Positions 34,892-43,637 of a stretch of 64,000 nucleotides of DNA are shown here, in pieces. The translations under genes were made by a program, and so were the position numbers. The stretch lies in NCBI GenBank assembly GCA_021785515.1, contig JAJYEX010000002.1, positions 281,328 to 345,327 of the forward strand, written 5' to 3'. Below the pieces are notes generated by a model. The model did not search any database. It saw only the letters and a program-made list of their open reading frames with translations, and was not told where the DNA came from. Within the stretch, counting starts at the first letter, position 1; the number at the start of each line of letters is the position of its first letter. Source of the DNA: Pseudomonadota bacterium (GTDB lineage Bacteria; Pseudomonadota; Gammaproteobacteria; Acidiferrobacterales; UBA6901).

Positions 34892-36277
34892 GGCTCATCG
34901 TGAAAACGAGTGGGTAAAAGTTGCTCATTTCTCATTCAAATCTGAGGCAGCATCGTGGTAAGGATCTTGAGCCTCAGGTATTCCTCATCGCGCAATCCGT
35001 AGGCGCGGCGCTGGAGGACGCGGATCTTGTTGTTGAGCCCCTCGACGAAGCCAAGCGAGACTTTGTTCTCGGGGTGGCAGTAAGCCGCGATGCCGTCCCA
35101 GTGCCGCTCGATCATCTCGGCGAACTTCTCGTAAGGCGAGAGGCGCTGCCACTTGAGGCTTGCCCGCCAGTTTTCGAAGAACTTGCGCGCCCATGCTTCG
35201 CGCTCGTAGTCCCAGAGTTGACCGAAGGACTCTTTGAGCAGGTAGGCGGTGTTCAGGCGCTTATTAGCGGCCAGCAGCCGCTTCAGGTTCTTGTGTGCCG
35301 TGCCGGTGAGGTTTTGCGGATGCGACAGCAATGTATATTTCTGTCCCTTGATGAAGTGGTGTTGCTTGCCTTGAAGGCGCGCGTACTCGGATTTTCTGAC
35401 CTTATCCAGCGCCTCGCCCAGGTGCTTCATGACGTGGAACTTGTCGAACAGGATCGCCGAGCGCGGGGCGTTCTTCTTTGTCGAATTGCGAAACGGTTTC
35501 CACATGTCCATGACGGTGAGCCGTATGCGCTGGGCCTTCTTTTCCCCGAGAAATCGATAGAATTCATCCATGCTCGCTTCGCTTCTGTCCTCACCGCCGA
35601 ACCAGATCGGGCGGCGGCGAATGAGGTCGCTCACCACGATGCGGTAGGTGTGGCCCTTCCTGATCGAGACCTCATCGATCCCGAGGACCTTTGGTCCCGG
35701 AGTCCCGATGCGTCGCAGCTGTTCACGCATGTAGTCCATTTCCAGCCGCTTGACCGTCTGCCAGTCCAAATGCAGCTCGGCGGCGACGTCCCGGATGGTG
35801 CCGGCGCGACAGCGCCGGCCCACGTAGCGCGCAAAGCGTTTCGTGTGCAGGGCATTGTCGAGCAGAAAATCCAGCCGCTCGCGCTTCACCGTGCCGCACT
35901 GGCGGCAGGCCATCCGCCGCACCTCGATGTCGAGGTAAATGCGGTAGTCGGCGCAGGCGAGATCCCGCACCCGCCGGCGCTTGCGGTCGTACCAGGCGTG
36001 ATGCGCCGTGCCACAGGCACCGCACACCGTTTTTTTCCCCGCCGCACGAGCGTGATGAGGCGAGCACCCGGATCACCGAAGATCCCCTCCACGCGTTGCA
36101 GCGGGCGAAAACCGGGGAAAGTATATGCATCCGCCAATCGGCGGCGTTTGATTGATTTGGCCATCCGCCCATCATGCCAAATTTCCGCACCTTCTCAACG
36201 GGCATCAAACCCTGTAGAAATAGGCATCGCAGCATGATTGTGCAGCGTTTTTTACCCATACGAAATCACGAAGACCC
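34892..36277 (-). mobile_element. ISL3-family insertion sequence, complete (1386 bp)
   Basis: Ends are imperfect inverted repeats: left GGCTCATCGTGAAAACGAGT..., right (reverse complement) GGGTCTTCGTGATTTCGTAT..., with about 25 of the first 33 positions equal. They are flanked by an exact 8-bp duplication GAAATAAT. One transposase gene on the minus strand occupies the element. Removing the IS restores a plain spacer upstream of the 36.3-kb glycosyltransferase's stop codon, so no EPS gene was interrupted. Confidence 0.93.
34936..36164 (-). CDS. ISL3-family transposase, two frames joined at an A7 tract
   Basis: DDE transposase of the ISL3 family. The N-terminal part (MAKSIKRRRLADAYTFPG..., from ATG 36164) is in one frame. 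The zinc-finger and catalytic part (VCGACGTAHHAWY onward, to TAA 34936) is in the -1 frame. The switch is at the T7/A7 run 36030-36036, where the heptamer A AAA AAA in frame followed by C permits -1 slippage giving ...RRGKKTVCGACG. Catalytic Asp in VLGIDEVSIRKGH, Asp in TVMDMWKPF and Glu in GFVEGLNNKIR are present. Either a programmed frameshift or a one-base indel; joined length about 410 aa fits the family. Confidence 0.85.
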
Positions 36278-36285
36278 GAAATAAT
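36278..36285. repeat. Target-site duplication GAAATAAT (right) of the ISL3 element
   Basis: Exact copy of 34884-34891, fixing the right boundary of the element at 36277. Confidence 0.92.
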
Positions 36286-36303
36286 TAGCCGCAAGAAGAT
36301 GTC

Positions 36304-37308
36304 CTATTTTTGTAATTCTGTGCAGGCGCATTGTAATATGTCTTTTAGCATTCGCTCTTCACTTCCGAGGGAGAGCGCAAACCGCTGACCCGTCTTCCCT
36401 AATAATTCTCTGCGCGCGCGGCTATTCCACAAATGAACGATAGCCTCCGCCAGTGCCAACGCATTATTCGGGGGTACTATCTCCGCTTCATTCTTCGTCA
36501 GGATGTTTCGTGTCGAAACCCCCTCCGTAATTATTACCGGTTTGCACAAAGCCATCGCTTCCAAACAAACACTTATCCCGGCAGCCTGAATAACGTCCCT
36601 TTGTATAGGTATAACAACTATTCGTGCTTCGGCTATATGTTGGTACCACAGGCGTTTATCTAATTGATGATCCACTATGATTTCAACATTCTCTGGAATA
36701 TCCTCTTCATTTACCAATGTTCCATGGTATCGGGCCAGATCTATCTTTGGCATCACAATTTTTGTGGGGACGCCCAGCGTGCGAACAGCCGCAAAAAGCG
36801 TTTCGTAATCACGATGACTTACGCCACCAGAAACAAGATAATTTCCATCTTTCGATGCGTAATGCGCCCGGTCATTGTAGTTGTTCGCCTTGAACGGGAC
36901 ATATGAGAACTTAGTGGCTGGTAAATTGTAATATTTCTGGTAACCGCTGACATCCTTGTGGACACAAATAAATCTGTCCACGCCGCTCAATAATATCCCG
37001 GTTAACCAGCATTTGATTCGTCCGCGTAGACCGTTTGGACGATGTAACACCGCATCAAAAAATACAAATAACGTCGTTCGACGCATTATCCGCTTGATCA
37101 CGAACGCCACAAGCATGTGGTCAATACGCGGATTAAATGCAATAAAGGCGTCATATTGTCTGACTTGGGCAAGTAGACGCACGCTGTTAAGTGCATGCTG
37201 CCATTTTCCAGATGACGATGTCTGCACGTAATCTAGGTCTATTTGCGTCGGAAGAAAGTTTTTGACTTTCTTAGTCGACAGAAATTTGAATTTTCGTTCG
37301 CAATTCAT
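36304..37308 (-). CDS. Glycosyltransferase (GT4-like), possibly 5'-truncated
   Basis: 334 aa of a GT-B glycosyltransferase. The C-terminal donor domain is clear (ARIVVIPIQRDVIQAAGISVCLEAMALCKPVIITEG). The N-terminus lacks the usual MKI-type first strand and starts amid a basic stretch, and a stop codon lies 14 codons upstream in frame. The gene may have lost its first part or use a non-ATG start. It is distinctly more AT-rich than the core genes, suggesting separate acquisition. Function in EPS repeat-unit assembly is inferred from context. Confidence 0.65.
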   Translation of the reverse strand: MNCERKFKFLSTKKVKNFLPTQIDLDYVQTSSSGKWQHALNSVRLLAQVRQYDAFIAFNPRIDHMLVAFVIKRIMRRTTLFVFFDAVLHRPNGLRGRIKCWLTGILLSGVDRFICVHKDVSGYQKYYNLPATKFSYVPFKANNYNDRAHYASKDGNYLVSGGVSHRDYETLFAAVRTLGVPTKIVMPKIDLARYHGTLVNEEDIPENVEIIVDHQLDKRLWYQHIAEARIVVIPIQRDVIQAAGISVCLEAMALCKPVIITEGVSTRNILTKNEAEIVPPNNALALAEAIVHLWNSRARRELLGKTGQRFALSLGSEERMLKDILQCACTELQK

Positions 37309-38008
37309 ATTTTTGGCTGGTGCACGAATTCTGGCGTGATTTTACGCACTACATGACGGCGAGAGACAGTAATACGGGTATAGCGTCACTCGCGTGCATT
37401 TTCCGCAGTGGTCATCGGCGATGTGCCAGACCGCAGACGTGAACGGACGATCCAGACGGTAGCGTCTTGCATGGAGATCCTGATGTTGCTCCAACAAATT
37501 CAGTTGGCTAGCCGCTTCTTGCTCGAAACAGTTCGCTGAGTAAGCGGGATTCGCGCAAATATGGTCAATTTTGACATCTGTAGGATTTATACAGAGGGGA
37601 CGGGAATACCCAGTCATTATTATGAGAATCGTGACGGGCACGTGAACTGGCACGGCGATTCAGATCCGAGTTTTACCAGTCACTCGCCCCTCCTCGCTGC
37701 GTTACCGGCGCGCACGGTCCCGGAATCGAGATTGCGGTTATGCGATCATGACTTGTTTTCCGACAACGCCGGTGTGCTTATGTCCAGCGTCCTGTGGCTG
37801 GCGTCGGTTTTGCTCGATGGGTCAGGTCAGAAGTGAAAACTCGCCGCACCGACTGATTCCGCACAAAAGAACACTTTAACCCCGAGCCGTGGTTTATCCC
37901 GGATAGGGTGTGTAAAGAGTGCCGCTCGTTGTAGCTATGTTGTACCGCCCGGACTTTCATTCGAACGCATCATCACACGGCGGTTGAAGTGTCCCTGATG
38001 CTGCAGCA
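37309..38008. other. 700-nt gene-free gap in the minus-strand EPS arm
   Basis: Only short, unsupported frames on both strands. It contains GACGGTAGCGTC near 37455, a weaker plus-strand look-alike of the ops core described at 53.8 kb, but with no gene to control downstream on that strand. Probably degraded EPS DNA. Confidence 0.5.
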
Positions 38009-39286
38009 CTAAACACCTGACACTGCACGGCAATAGACTTCTTCCATTCGCCGCGCGTACTCATCCGCGTTGTATTTGGCGAGTACTTTGTGCTGTCCGG
38101 ATTTTCCCATCTTGTCGCGTAACTGCTTGTCTTGCAGCAAAGTGCGGATGGATTCGGCCAATGCGGGGGTATCCGTCGGATCAACGATAAACCCGTCCTT
38201 GCCGTCGTCAATGATTTCCCGTGGAGCACCAAGATTGGATGCTACCACCGGAATTCCACAGACCATGGCTTCCGTTATCACCAGGCCGAACGGCTCCGGA
38301 CGGGTTGACGCGTGAACCACTACGTCCATGATGGCATAGAGTTCGGCGACCTTGGTTATGTAGCCGGTAAAGACAAACCGACTTTCCAGTCCCTGTTCCC
38401 GTACGAGATCATGCAGACAGTCCCACAGTTTTTCGTCGCCATCTGACACATCCCCGACCACGAACGCAATGGCCTCAGGCATACTTCTTAGTACCTCGCT
38501 TGCTGCCAGGATAAATTCGCGATGGCCTTTCCATCCCACAATGCGTCCGAATATTCCGAATACGCGGTGTTCTGGTTTTAGATCATAACGGGCTCTGACT
38601 GACTGCGCCACGATAGGATCGACGCTCATATTCTCGACAGGATTTGGGATGACCGTGATCATCTGTTCCGGAACGCCGCTTTTTATTAGATCGGACTTGA
38701 TATGAGTCGATACTGCCACAAATTCATCAGCCCTGCGCGCTAGGAAACGTTCCAGGAATCCAAAGTGACCGGATCCATGGGCGTGAACAATGATGCGACG
38801 TCTCAGTGCCCAGGCCACTAGACCCGCCCGCGTATTGTCGAGTACGTTGTTCAGATGAATGATGTCCGGTTTTTCACGAACAACGCATTTTCCGAGCCGC
38901 CATACGTACACTGAATTAATCGCCGCTGAAACCAGAGACACGGCGTACATGGCTGGACGCATGATCAGACTGGACATAGGCATCCGGCGCAGCCATCGGG
39001 TTATCCGGGCGTGGTCGGCATAGCTCATTGGATGCTTAATAACCTCAACGTCTCCCCAATCGCCAAAGTGGTTCTCTAGAATCGAGACGTCCATTTCGCT
39101 AACCACGTGACTCTCGACTTTCGCCGGATCAAGTGCGCGCACCAGACGCGCAGCCACAACGATGGAGCCACCAAATGAGGTTGCCTGATCAACAATCAAA
39201 ACGCGGATTTTCCGTCCGTGCACTTTACTCTCTCCTGTAACCGCAATTGCATGGCCGCTCATCGCCGATGCGGCCGATTTAATCAA
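38009..39286 (-). CDS. Glycosyltransferase family 4 protein, paralogue of the 56.1-kb gene
   Basis: 425 aa. N-domain RKIRVLIVDQATSFGGSIVV; C-domain VFGIFGRIVGWKGHREFILA and PFGLVITEAMVCGIPVVASN with the GT4 Glu pair. It matches the plus-strand gene at 56081-57337 over its whole length (RVLI.DQA..FGGSIVVAARLVRALDP, FGDW, IFGRIVGWKGHREF), so the two are paralogues in mirrored positions. Start is ATG 39286 or ATG 39262. The IS630 element lies only 8 nt upstream of ATG 39286 and probably displaced its promoter. Confidence 0.85.
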   Translation of the reverse strand: MIKSAASAMSGHAIAVTGESKVHGRKIRVLIVDQATSFGGSIVVAARLVRALDPAKVESHVVSEMDVSILENHFGDWGDVEVIKHPMSYADHARITRWLRRMPMSSLIMRPAMYAVSLVSAAINSVYVWRLGKCVVREKPDIIHLNNVLDNTRAGLVAWALRRRIIVHAHGSGHFGFLERFLARRADEFVAVSTHIKSDLIKSGVPEQMITVIPNPVENMSVDPIVAQSVRARYDLKPEHRVFGIFGRIVGWKGHREFILAASEVLRSMPEAIAFVVGDVSDGDEKLWDCLHDLVREQGLESRFVFTGYITKVAELYAIMDVVVHASTRPEPFGLVITEAMVCGIPVVASNLGAPREIIDDGKDGFIVDPTDTPALAESIRTLLQDKQLRDKMGKSGQHKVLAKYNADEYARRMEEVYCRAVSGV

Positions 39287-39294
39287 TACTACTA

Positions 39295-40455
39295 GTGTAG
39301 TGCTTCATAATTAAATGAACTAATATGGTCCTCTCTTGTCTCAGTGATAGAGTACAAAACAGGAGACCATCGATGCGCGCCGCCGCCCCCATCACGTTGA
39401 CCGACGAGGAACGGACCAAGCTCACGCAGCTGGCAAGATCGCGCACAGCCAGTGTGCGGCTTGCTGTGCGCGCGCAGATAATCCTGCGCGCGGCGAAGGG
39501 AGAGTCCAACGAGGCGATCGCAGAAACACTCGGTGTCGGGCGTGTGCAGGTCGGGCGCTGGCGGCAGCGGTATGCACAAGGCGGTCTGGCGGCGATTGCG
39601 AAGGATCGCCCTCGAGGCGGACGGCCGGTACGAGTAGATAGTGCCCGCATCGTGCACCTCACCACCCAGACCAACCCCGAGGGGGCCACGCACTGGAGCA
39701 CCCGGACGCTGGCCGCGAAGGTGGGGGTAAGTGACACCACGGTGCTGCGTATCTGGCGTGCCCACGGACTGAAACCCCATCTGGTCAGATCCTTCAAGGT
39801 CTCGCGCGACCCCGCCTTCGTCGAGAAGCTCGAAGATATCGTCGGGTTGTATCTCAACCCTCCAGAGCACGCGCTGGTGCTCTGTTGTGACGAGAAGGGC
39901 CAGGTGCAGGCGCTCGATCGGACCCAGCCGGGGCTGCCCCTCAAAAATGGCCGGGCAGGCACGATGACCCATGATTATAAGCGTCACGGCACCACCACCC
40001 TCTTTGCGGCCTTGAGCATGCTGGACGGTCAGGTCATCGGTCAATGCCAGAAGCGTCACCGCCACACCGAGTGGCTGGCGTTCCTGCGCCAGATCGACCA
40101 CGAAACCCCAAAAGACAGAGACCTTCATCTTGTCTGTGACAACTATGCCACCCATAAGCATCCCAAGGTGCGGGCCTGGCTTGCCAGACATCCGCGCTTT
40201 CATATGCACTTCACGCCGACCTCGGCGTCCTGGCTTAACAGGGTCGAGCGCTTCTTCCGCGATATCACCACCGAACGGCTGCGTCGCGGCGTCTTTCGCA
40301 GCGTGCCGGAATTGACCACCGCCATCAAAGAGTACATCACCGTACATAACGAGAATCCGAAGCCTTTCATCTGGACGGCCAAGGCCGGGGACATCCTTGA
40401 GAAGGTGATCCGGGCCAATCGGCGCTTAAGTTCCAGACAGAATGAAGCACTACAC
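39295..40455 (+). mobile_element. IS630-family insertion sequence, complete (1161 bp)
   Basis: Terminal inverted repeats GTGTAGTGCTTCAT (left end) and ATGAAGCACTACAC (right end) are perfect over 14 bp. The element is flanked by TA at 39293-39294 and 40456-40457, the TA target duplication of the IS630/Tc1/mariner superfamily. It sits between the 38-kb glycosyltransferase and the sugar-transferase remnant at 40.9 kb, splitting the old minus-strand operon. Confidence 0.93.
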
Positions 40456-40458
40456 TAG
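39373..40458 (+). CDS. IS630-family transposase
   Basis: DDE transposase with N-terminal helix-turn-helix (NEAIAETLGVGRVQVGRWRQR) and catalytic residues in VLCCDEKGQ, VCDNYATHKH and WLNRVERFFRD. ATG 39373 is chosen because GGAGA lies 7 nt upstream and the protein begins MRAAAPITLTDEERTK; an in-frame extension to 39325 is less likely. The stop codon TAG (40456-40458) is completed by the duplicated TA and the first flanking base. 361 aa, seemingly intact. Confidence 0.92.
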   Translation: MRAAAPITLTDEERTKLTQLARSRTASVRLAVRAQIILRAAKGESNEAIAETLGVGRVQVGRWRQRYAQGGLAAIAKDRPRGGRPVRVDSARIVHLTTQTNPEGATHWSTRTLAAKVGVSDTTVLRIWRAHGLKPHLVRSFKVSRDPAFVEKLEDIVGLYLNPPEHALVLCCDEKGQVQALDRTQPGLPLKNGRAGTMTHDYKRHGTTTLFAALSMLDGQVIGQCQKRHRHTEWLAFLRQIDHETPKDRDLHLVCDNYATHKHPKVRAWLARHPRFHMHFTPTSASWLNRVERFFRDITTERLRRGVFRSVPELTTAIKEYITVHNENPKPFIWTAKAGDILEKVIRANRRLSSRQNEALH

Positions 40459-40873
40459 TCACTAGTGTCTGACCATATAAAGTATTGGGACTTGTTCAAG
40501 CCGGAAACGTCTGATACTTACGGATGTGCAACTCCAGGATTGAAACCGGCGCCATCTCGATAATCGACAAAACCTGCGGTCTCCCGGCCTACGGTATTCT
40601 CGTCGTACTTATTTACCATACGTAATTGCCGGCGGGACGGTGCTCATGCGTACTGCAACCATGCGCCACGTTATGATCCGTGGGGCGCTGCGTGCCACAA
40701 GCGTGCCGCCAGGGTACGCTACCGCATGCAAAGCCGCGCTTCGCACCGAACCAACCGTTCTAACGCTGTCGCGCAGCCAGTGTGGAGTCCCGATCCAATG
40801 CGCCTCAGCGCAGCGCCATCGCCTTGCGGCCGTCCGCAACCCGGCGCGGACGCGGGCATACCACCGAATTCAG
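40456..40873. other. Gap between IS630 and the sugar-transferase remnant, no gene
   Basis: About 420 nt without a supportable gene; short frames on both strands show no family resemblance. Confidence 0.5.
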
Positions 40874-41360
40874 CTACTTCGAACCCTTCTCGAAAAGAGT
40901 AACCTGCGCCGTCTGCAACAGGGTAGCCAGGTCCAGAAATAGACTGCGATTCTGCATGTAGTATAAGGTCATACAGCAACTTTTCTATTACTTCCCGATG
41001 CAGATGCACCGTATGAGCAGCGTATCTGGGCCCAGCCCGTGATCCCAGGTTTCACGTTGTGACGGCACATGAAGAAGGGAATCTGCTGCGACAGCTGTTC
41101 GACGAAATACGGCCTTTCCGGTCGTGGTCCGACGAAACTCATTTCCCCTTTGAGGACATTGAATATCTGCGGCAGTTCGTCGATGCGCAGCTTGCGGATC
41201 ATGCGGCCCACCCGCGTGACACGGTCATCGCGCTGGCTCGCCCACCTCGGCTTGCCGTCCTGTTCCGCATCAACACGCATGCTGCGAAACTTGAGCACAT
41301 CGAACGGAACATTGCCCAGGCCAACCCGCTGCTGCCGGTAGAGGATAGGCCCCGGACTGT
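40874..41360 (-). pseudogene. 3' remnant of an undecaprenyl-phosphate sugar transferase (epsB/wcaJ-like)
   Basis: The 5' part (41360-41001 on minus) encodes LKFRSMRVDAEQDGKPRWAS to GWAQIRCSYGAS, identical base for base to part of the intact gene at 52342-53742. The remaining 127 nt are homologous but diverged: after a frameshift they read NRSLFLDLATLLQTAQVTLF and end at TAG 40874-40876, against NHSLFLDLVVLFQTVQVILF in the intact gene. Upstream of 41360 similarity stops. So this is a broken paralogue whose central part was overwritten by, or copied from, the intact gene. Confidence 0.88.
41001..41360 (-). repeat. 360-bp inverted repeat, copy 1 (in the sugar-transferase remnant)
   Basis: Reverse complement of 53258-53617. 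I compared the full length by eye and saw no difference. Flanking sequence is either diverged (left) or unrelated (right). Confidence 0.93.
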
Positions 41361-41987
41361 TACGGCGTTGTGTGCAGACCGACTATTGCCTATTTTGCAA
41401 GCTCGGTACGGCTTTCCCTTCCCGCAGCGAAAACCAGCGTACAGGCAGCCAACATCGGTAACTATATGGTCATGCCTAGTCTACAATCACTTATAATTTT
41501 ACATGAGTCTGCGTTTGGCGCAAAAGTACTGGATGGTAGGTGCGACCCAGTAACCCATTGTTGTGCCTCGTAATTCCTTTCATCAAGGTGCGCGACGGCC
41601 GACTATGTTCCGTTGTGCTGCCGAAGTGATCCAAATGGTTTCGGACCCGGACATTTAGCAATGTACGGTAGGGCGCTGTGTGGCTACACGGGCGCAGTGT
41701 TCACCCTCCGCACCGGATTTCGGCGCCAGGATGGGGCGCAATTTAGATTGCAAAATGCCCGGACGGTGCTCCTGAACGCCGCCCATCTTTACCGCACGTA
41801 TGTGCGCCGGCCCTCGATAAACGCGACGGGACGTCCAAGTCTCCCTCGCGCACTCGGTCTCGGCGCACTCTTTGTGCCTGCGCATGCGCTTCGGCACTGC
41901 CGCGGCCGCCCTGCTGCGGCGAGCGGCACGCATTTCCGATGCGCGCCAAAGCGCTCGCCTGCACAATGGCTGGACGGCGTTTCAGTT

Positions 41988-42049
41988 GTCCTTGCAGGTG
42001 GCCTTTGGCCACCCGCCCGGACCCTACGCCTCCCGCGGACTACGCGCCC
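41988..42049 (+). repeat. Degenerate intergenic repeat, copy 1
   Basis: Begins GTCCTTG and ends with TACGCC.CCGCGGACTACGCGCCC, as does the segment at 62946-63010. The last 16 bases (CGCGGACTACGCGCCC) are identical in both; the middle differs but is similarly C/G-rich. Includes the GGTGGCC/GGCCACC hairpin. Confidence 0.45.
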
Positions 42050-42532
42050 TCGCTTCGCTTTCCATGGCGCGCAGCGGTTGAGGTGTCCTTGCCTGTTCGA
42101 ACGTGCAGACTATCGTCTTGGATAGCCTATTCCGAGACAGCGCGTAGGATCGGCGTATTAGGAATAGCATCATTTAGAATCAACGGTTTGGGATATGAGC
42201 AAGCCTGCTTTAATGCCGTTTGAACCGGCAGTGATTTAATATTCTGCGACACAGGAAGATCATCGTTTTCGCGGACGCGCGGAATTCGAGAATAGGGTAT
42301 TGATGCAATCCTAACAAGCACGACCGTTGTGCTGGCTTGCAGGCGCAACGATGTGCGTGTTTGGTGATGGGCAACATGAACGGCGAAGTGGAACAGTTTC
42401 TTTCGAATTTCGGGGGTGGGACTGCCACGCAGTATTGTGCATTCAGAGGTTATTGTAATGACATCCGGCGCACACTTCGGTTCTTCGTGTAAGGGTTATC
42501 GCTTCGACGGGACCGAACTGGCAGACCATTTT

Positions 42533-42535
42533 GTC
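42533..42535. repeat. Target-site duplication GTC (left) of the IS3-family element
   Basis: GTC is repeated right of the element at 47117-47119; 3-4 bp duplications are typical of IS3. Confidence 0.75.
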
Positions 42536-42598
42536 TGACCCTGCCCCAGTTTCACGTACATCAGATTCTTGGTATTTTTCTGATGAACGGAGGAATGA

Positions 42599-42883
42599 AT
42601 GGGCAGGAAAGAGAATGTACCGAACCGGCAGTACACGCTGGAATTCAAGGTTGAGGCGGTGCGGTTGGCCGAGTCCATTGGCGGCAACCAGGCGGCCAAG
42701 CGCCTGGGAATCCCGGATTCCAGCATCTGGAACTGGATCCGGCTGAGCCGCGCGGGCAAGCTCAAAGCAGCGGATCCTTCGGCGGTGCCGATCCGGCGCG
42801 CCCCCACCGAACTGGAAGCCGAGAATGCTCGGCTGCGACGGGAATTGGCGGACGCGAAGCTGGATGTCGAAGTACTAAAAAAA
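42599..42883 (+). pseudogene. IS3 OrfA, interrupted at its 3' end
   Basis: 95 codons of OrfA with the DNA-binding helix-turn-helix (FKVEAVRLAESIGGNQAAKRLGI, PDSSIWNWIRLS) and the leucine-zipper-like ELEAENARLRRELADAKLDVEVLKK. Good ribosome binding site AACGGAGG upstream of ATG 42599. The host sequence stops at the A7 run 42877-42883, where IS3 elements have the -1 frameshift site. The frame then reads by chance into the inserted element to 42931. Confidence 0.9.
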
Positions 42884-42898
42884 TGTATGGTCCGCCCC

Positions 42899-43146
42899 CC
42901 ATTGGCAAGCGTCCGTTCGAAGATGAGATAAACCCGTTCGCACCAATGTATCCGGCCTCTCGATGGAGGCTTCCGCCTCCGGGCCCTGATGGGAATCCGC
43001 GCAGAGTCGTCCTAAAAAGCGACCCGGACTCGACTTCGGTCCACTTTTTCTCTCAGGTTCTCGACCCTGCCGCTAAACGGTTATCGCCATCGCCTCTTGA
43101 ACGCTCGCAAACGCAGGTAAGTCGTAATCTCTTTGACGCCTTGGTG
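42899..43146 (-). ncRNA. Candidate guide (bridge/seek) RNA region of the IS1111-group element
   Basis: IS110-family elements encode a structured guide RNA in one non-coding end; in the IS1111 group it lies downstream of the transposase gene. Here the long non-coding end is that one (248 nt between the transposase stop and the sub-terminal repeat). It contains hairpin-forming stretches, e.g. GGAGGCttcCGCCTCC at 42966-42979 within a larger palindromic segment. No secondary-structure model was calculated; the assignment rests on position. Confidence 0.45.
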
Positions 43147-43637
43147 TCAGGCTGCTGCGGCGCACTCCACCCCGGCGGCTGGTCTGGCCTCATAGGGGAC
43201 GCTTTTCGTCAGCACGGCCCAGGCGATGCGCGCGTTCTTGTTCGCCAGCGCACAGGCTACGACATTGGAATGCGCGCGATTGCCTAACGCCACTACCCAC
43301 CCGCCCAGGGCATCGGTGCGCCCCGTGCTGTGGGAGAGCACTGCCCGCGCCCCGTGGATCAAGAGCATGCGCACGTAGCTGTTGCCGCGCTTGGAGATCC
43401 CGAGGAGCTTAGGCTTCCCCCCGGTCGAGTATTGCCGGGGCACGAGCCCGAGGAAGGCGGCAAGCTCCCTACCTGAGCGGAAGGCCTTGCCATCGCCTAT
43501 CGCTGCGATCATGGCGCTCGCCGTGAGTGGCCCGATGCCTGGGATCGTCATGAGGCGCTTGCAGGCGGGATCGTTGCGCGCCTCGCGCTCAATTTCGCCA
43601 CTCAGGCGGTCGATGTGCACATCGACCGCTGCAAGCG
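43147..43637 (-). pseudogene. IS110/IS1111 transposase, C-terminal exon-like part
   Basis: C-terminal Transposase_20 part: CKRLMTIPGIGPLTASAMIA, SGRELAAFLGLVPRQYSTGG, KRGNSYVRMLLIHGARA. Joined to 45535-46096 it restores one 350-aa frame (..ELREDR|PLAAVDVHIDRLSGE..), which fixes the intron boundaries. The intervening intron lies in antisense to this gene, so it cannot be spliced from the transposase mRNA and the gene is dead. Confidence 0.9.

Larger units (their letters stand above)
41361..42535. other. 1.2-kb gene-free gap before the IS3 nest; contains a hairpin repeat
   Basis: Open frames here (for example plus 41613-42125) are GC-driven and show no family. A perfect 7-bp stem GGTGGCC-TTT-GGCCACC lies at 41997-42013 inside a ~62-nt segment (41988-42049) that resembles 62946-63010. 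The IS3 element begins at 42536. Confidence 0.5.

Noticed and set aside
37342-37653. 103-codon minus-strand frame between two glycosyltransferases
   Set aside because: No family resemblance; probably degraded DNA.
39325-39372. Extended N-terminus of the IS630 transposase
   Set aside because: The extra 16 codons lack a ribosome binding site; ATG 39373 has GGAGA at suitable distance and begins with the family-like segment.
41613-42125. 170-codon plus-strand frame in the gap before the IS3 nest
   Set aside because: Rich in Arg/Ala/Pro/Leu, no ribosome binding site, no recognisable motif; consistent with GC-driven open frames in non-coding DNA.
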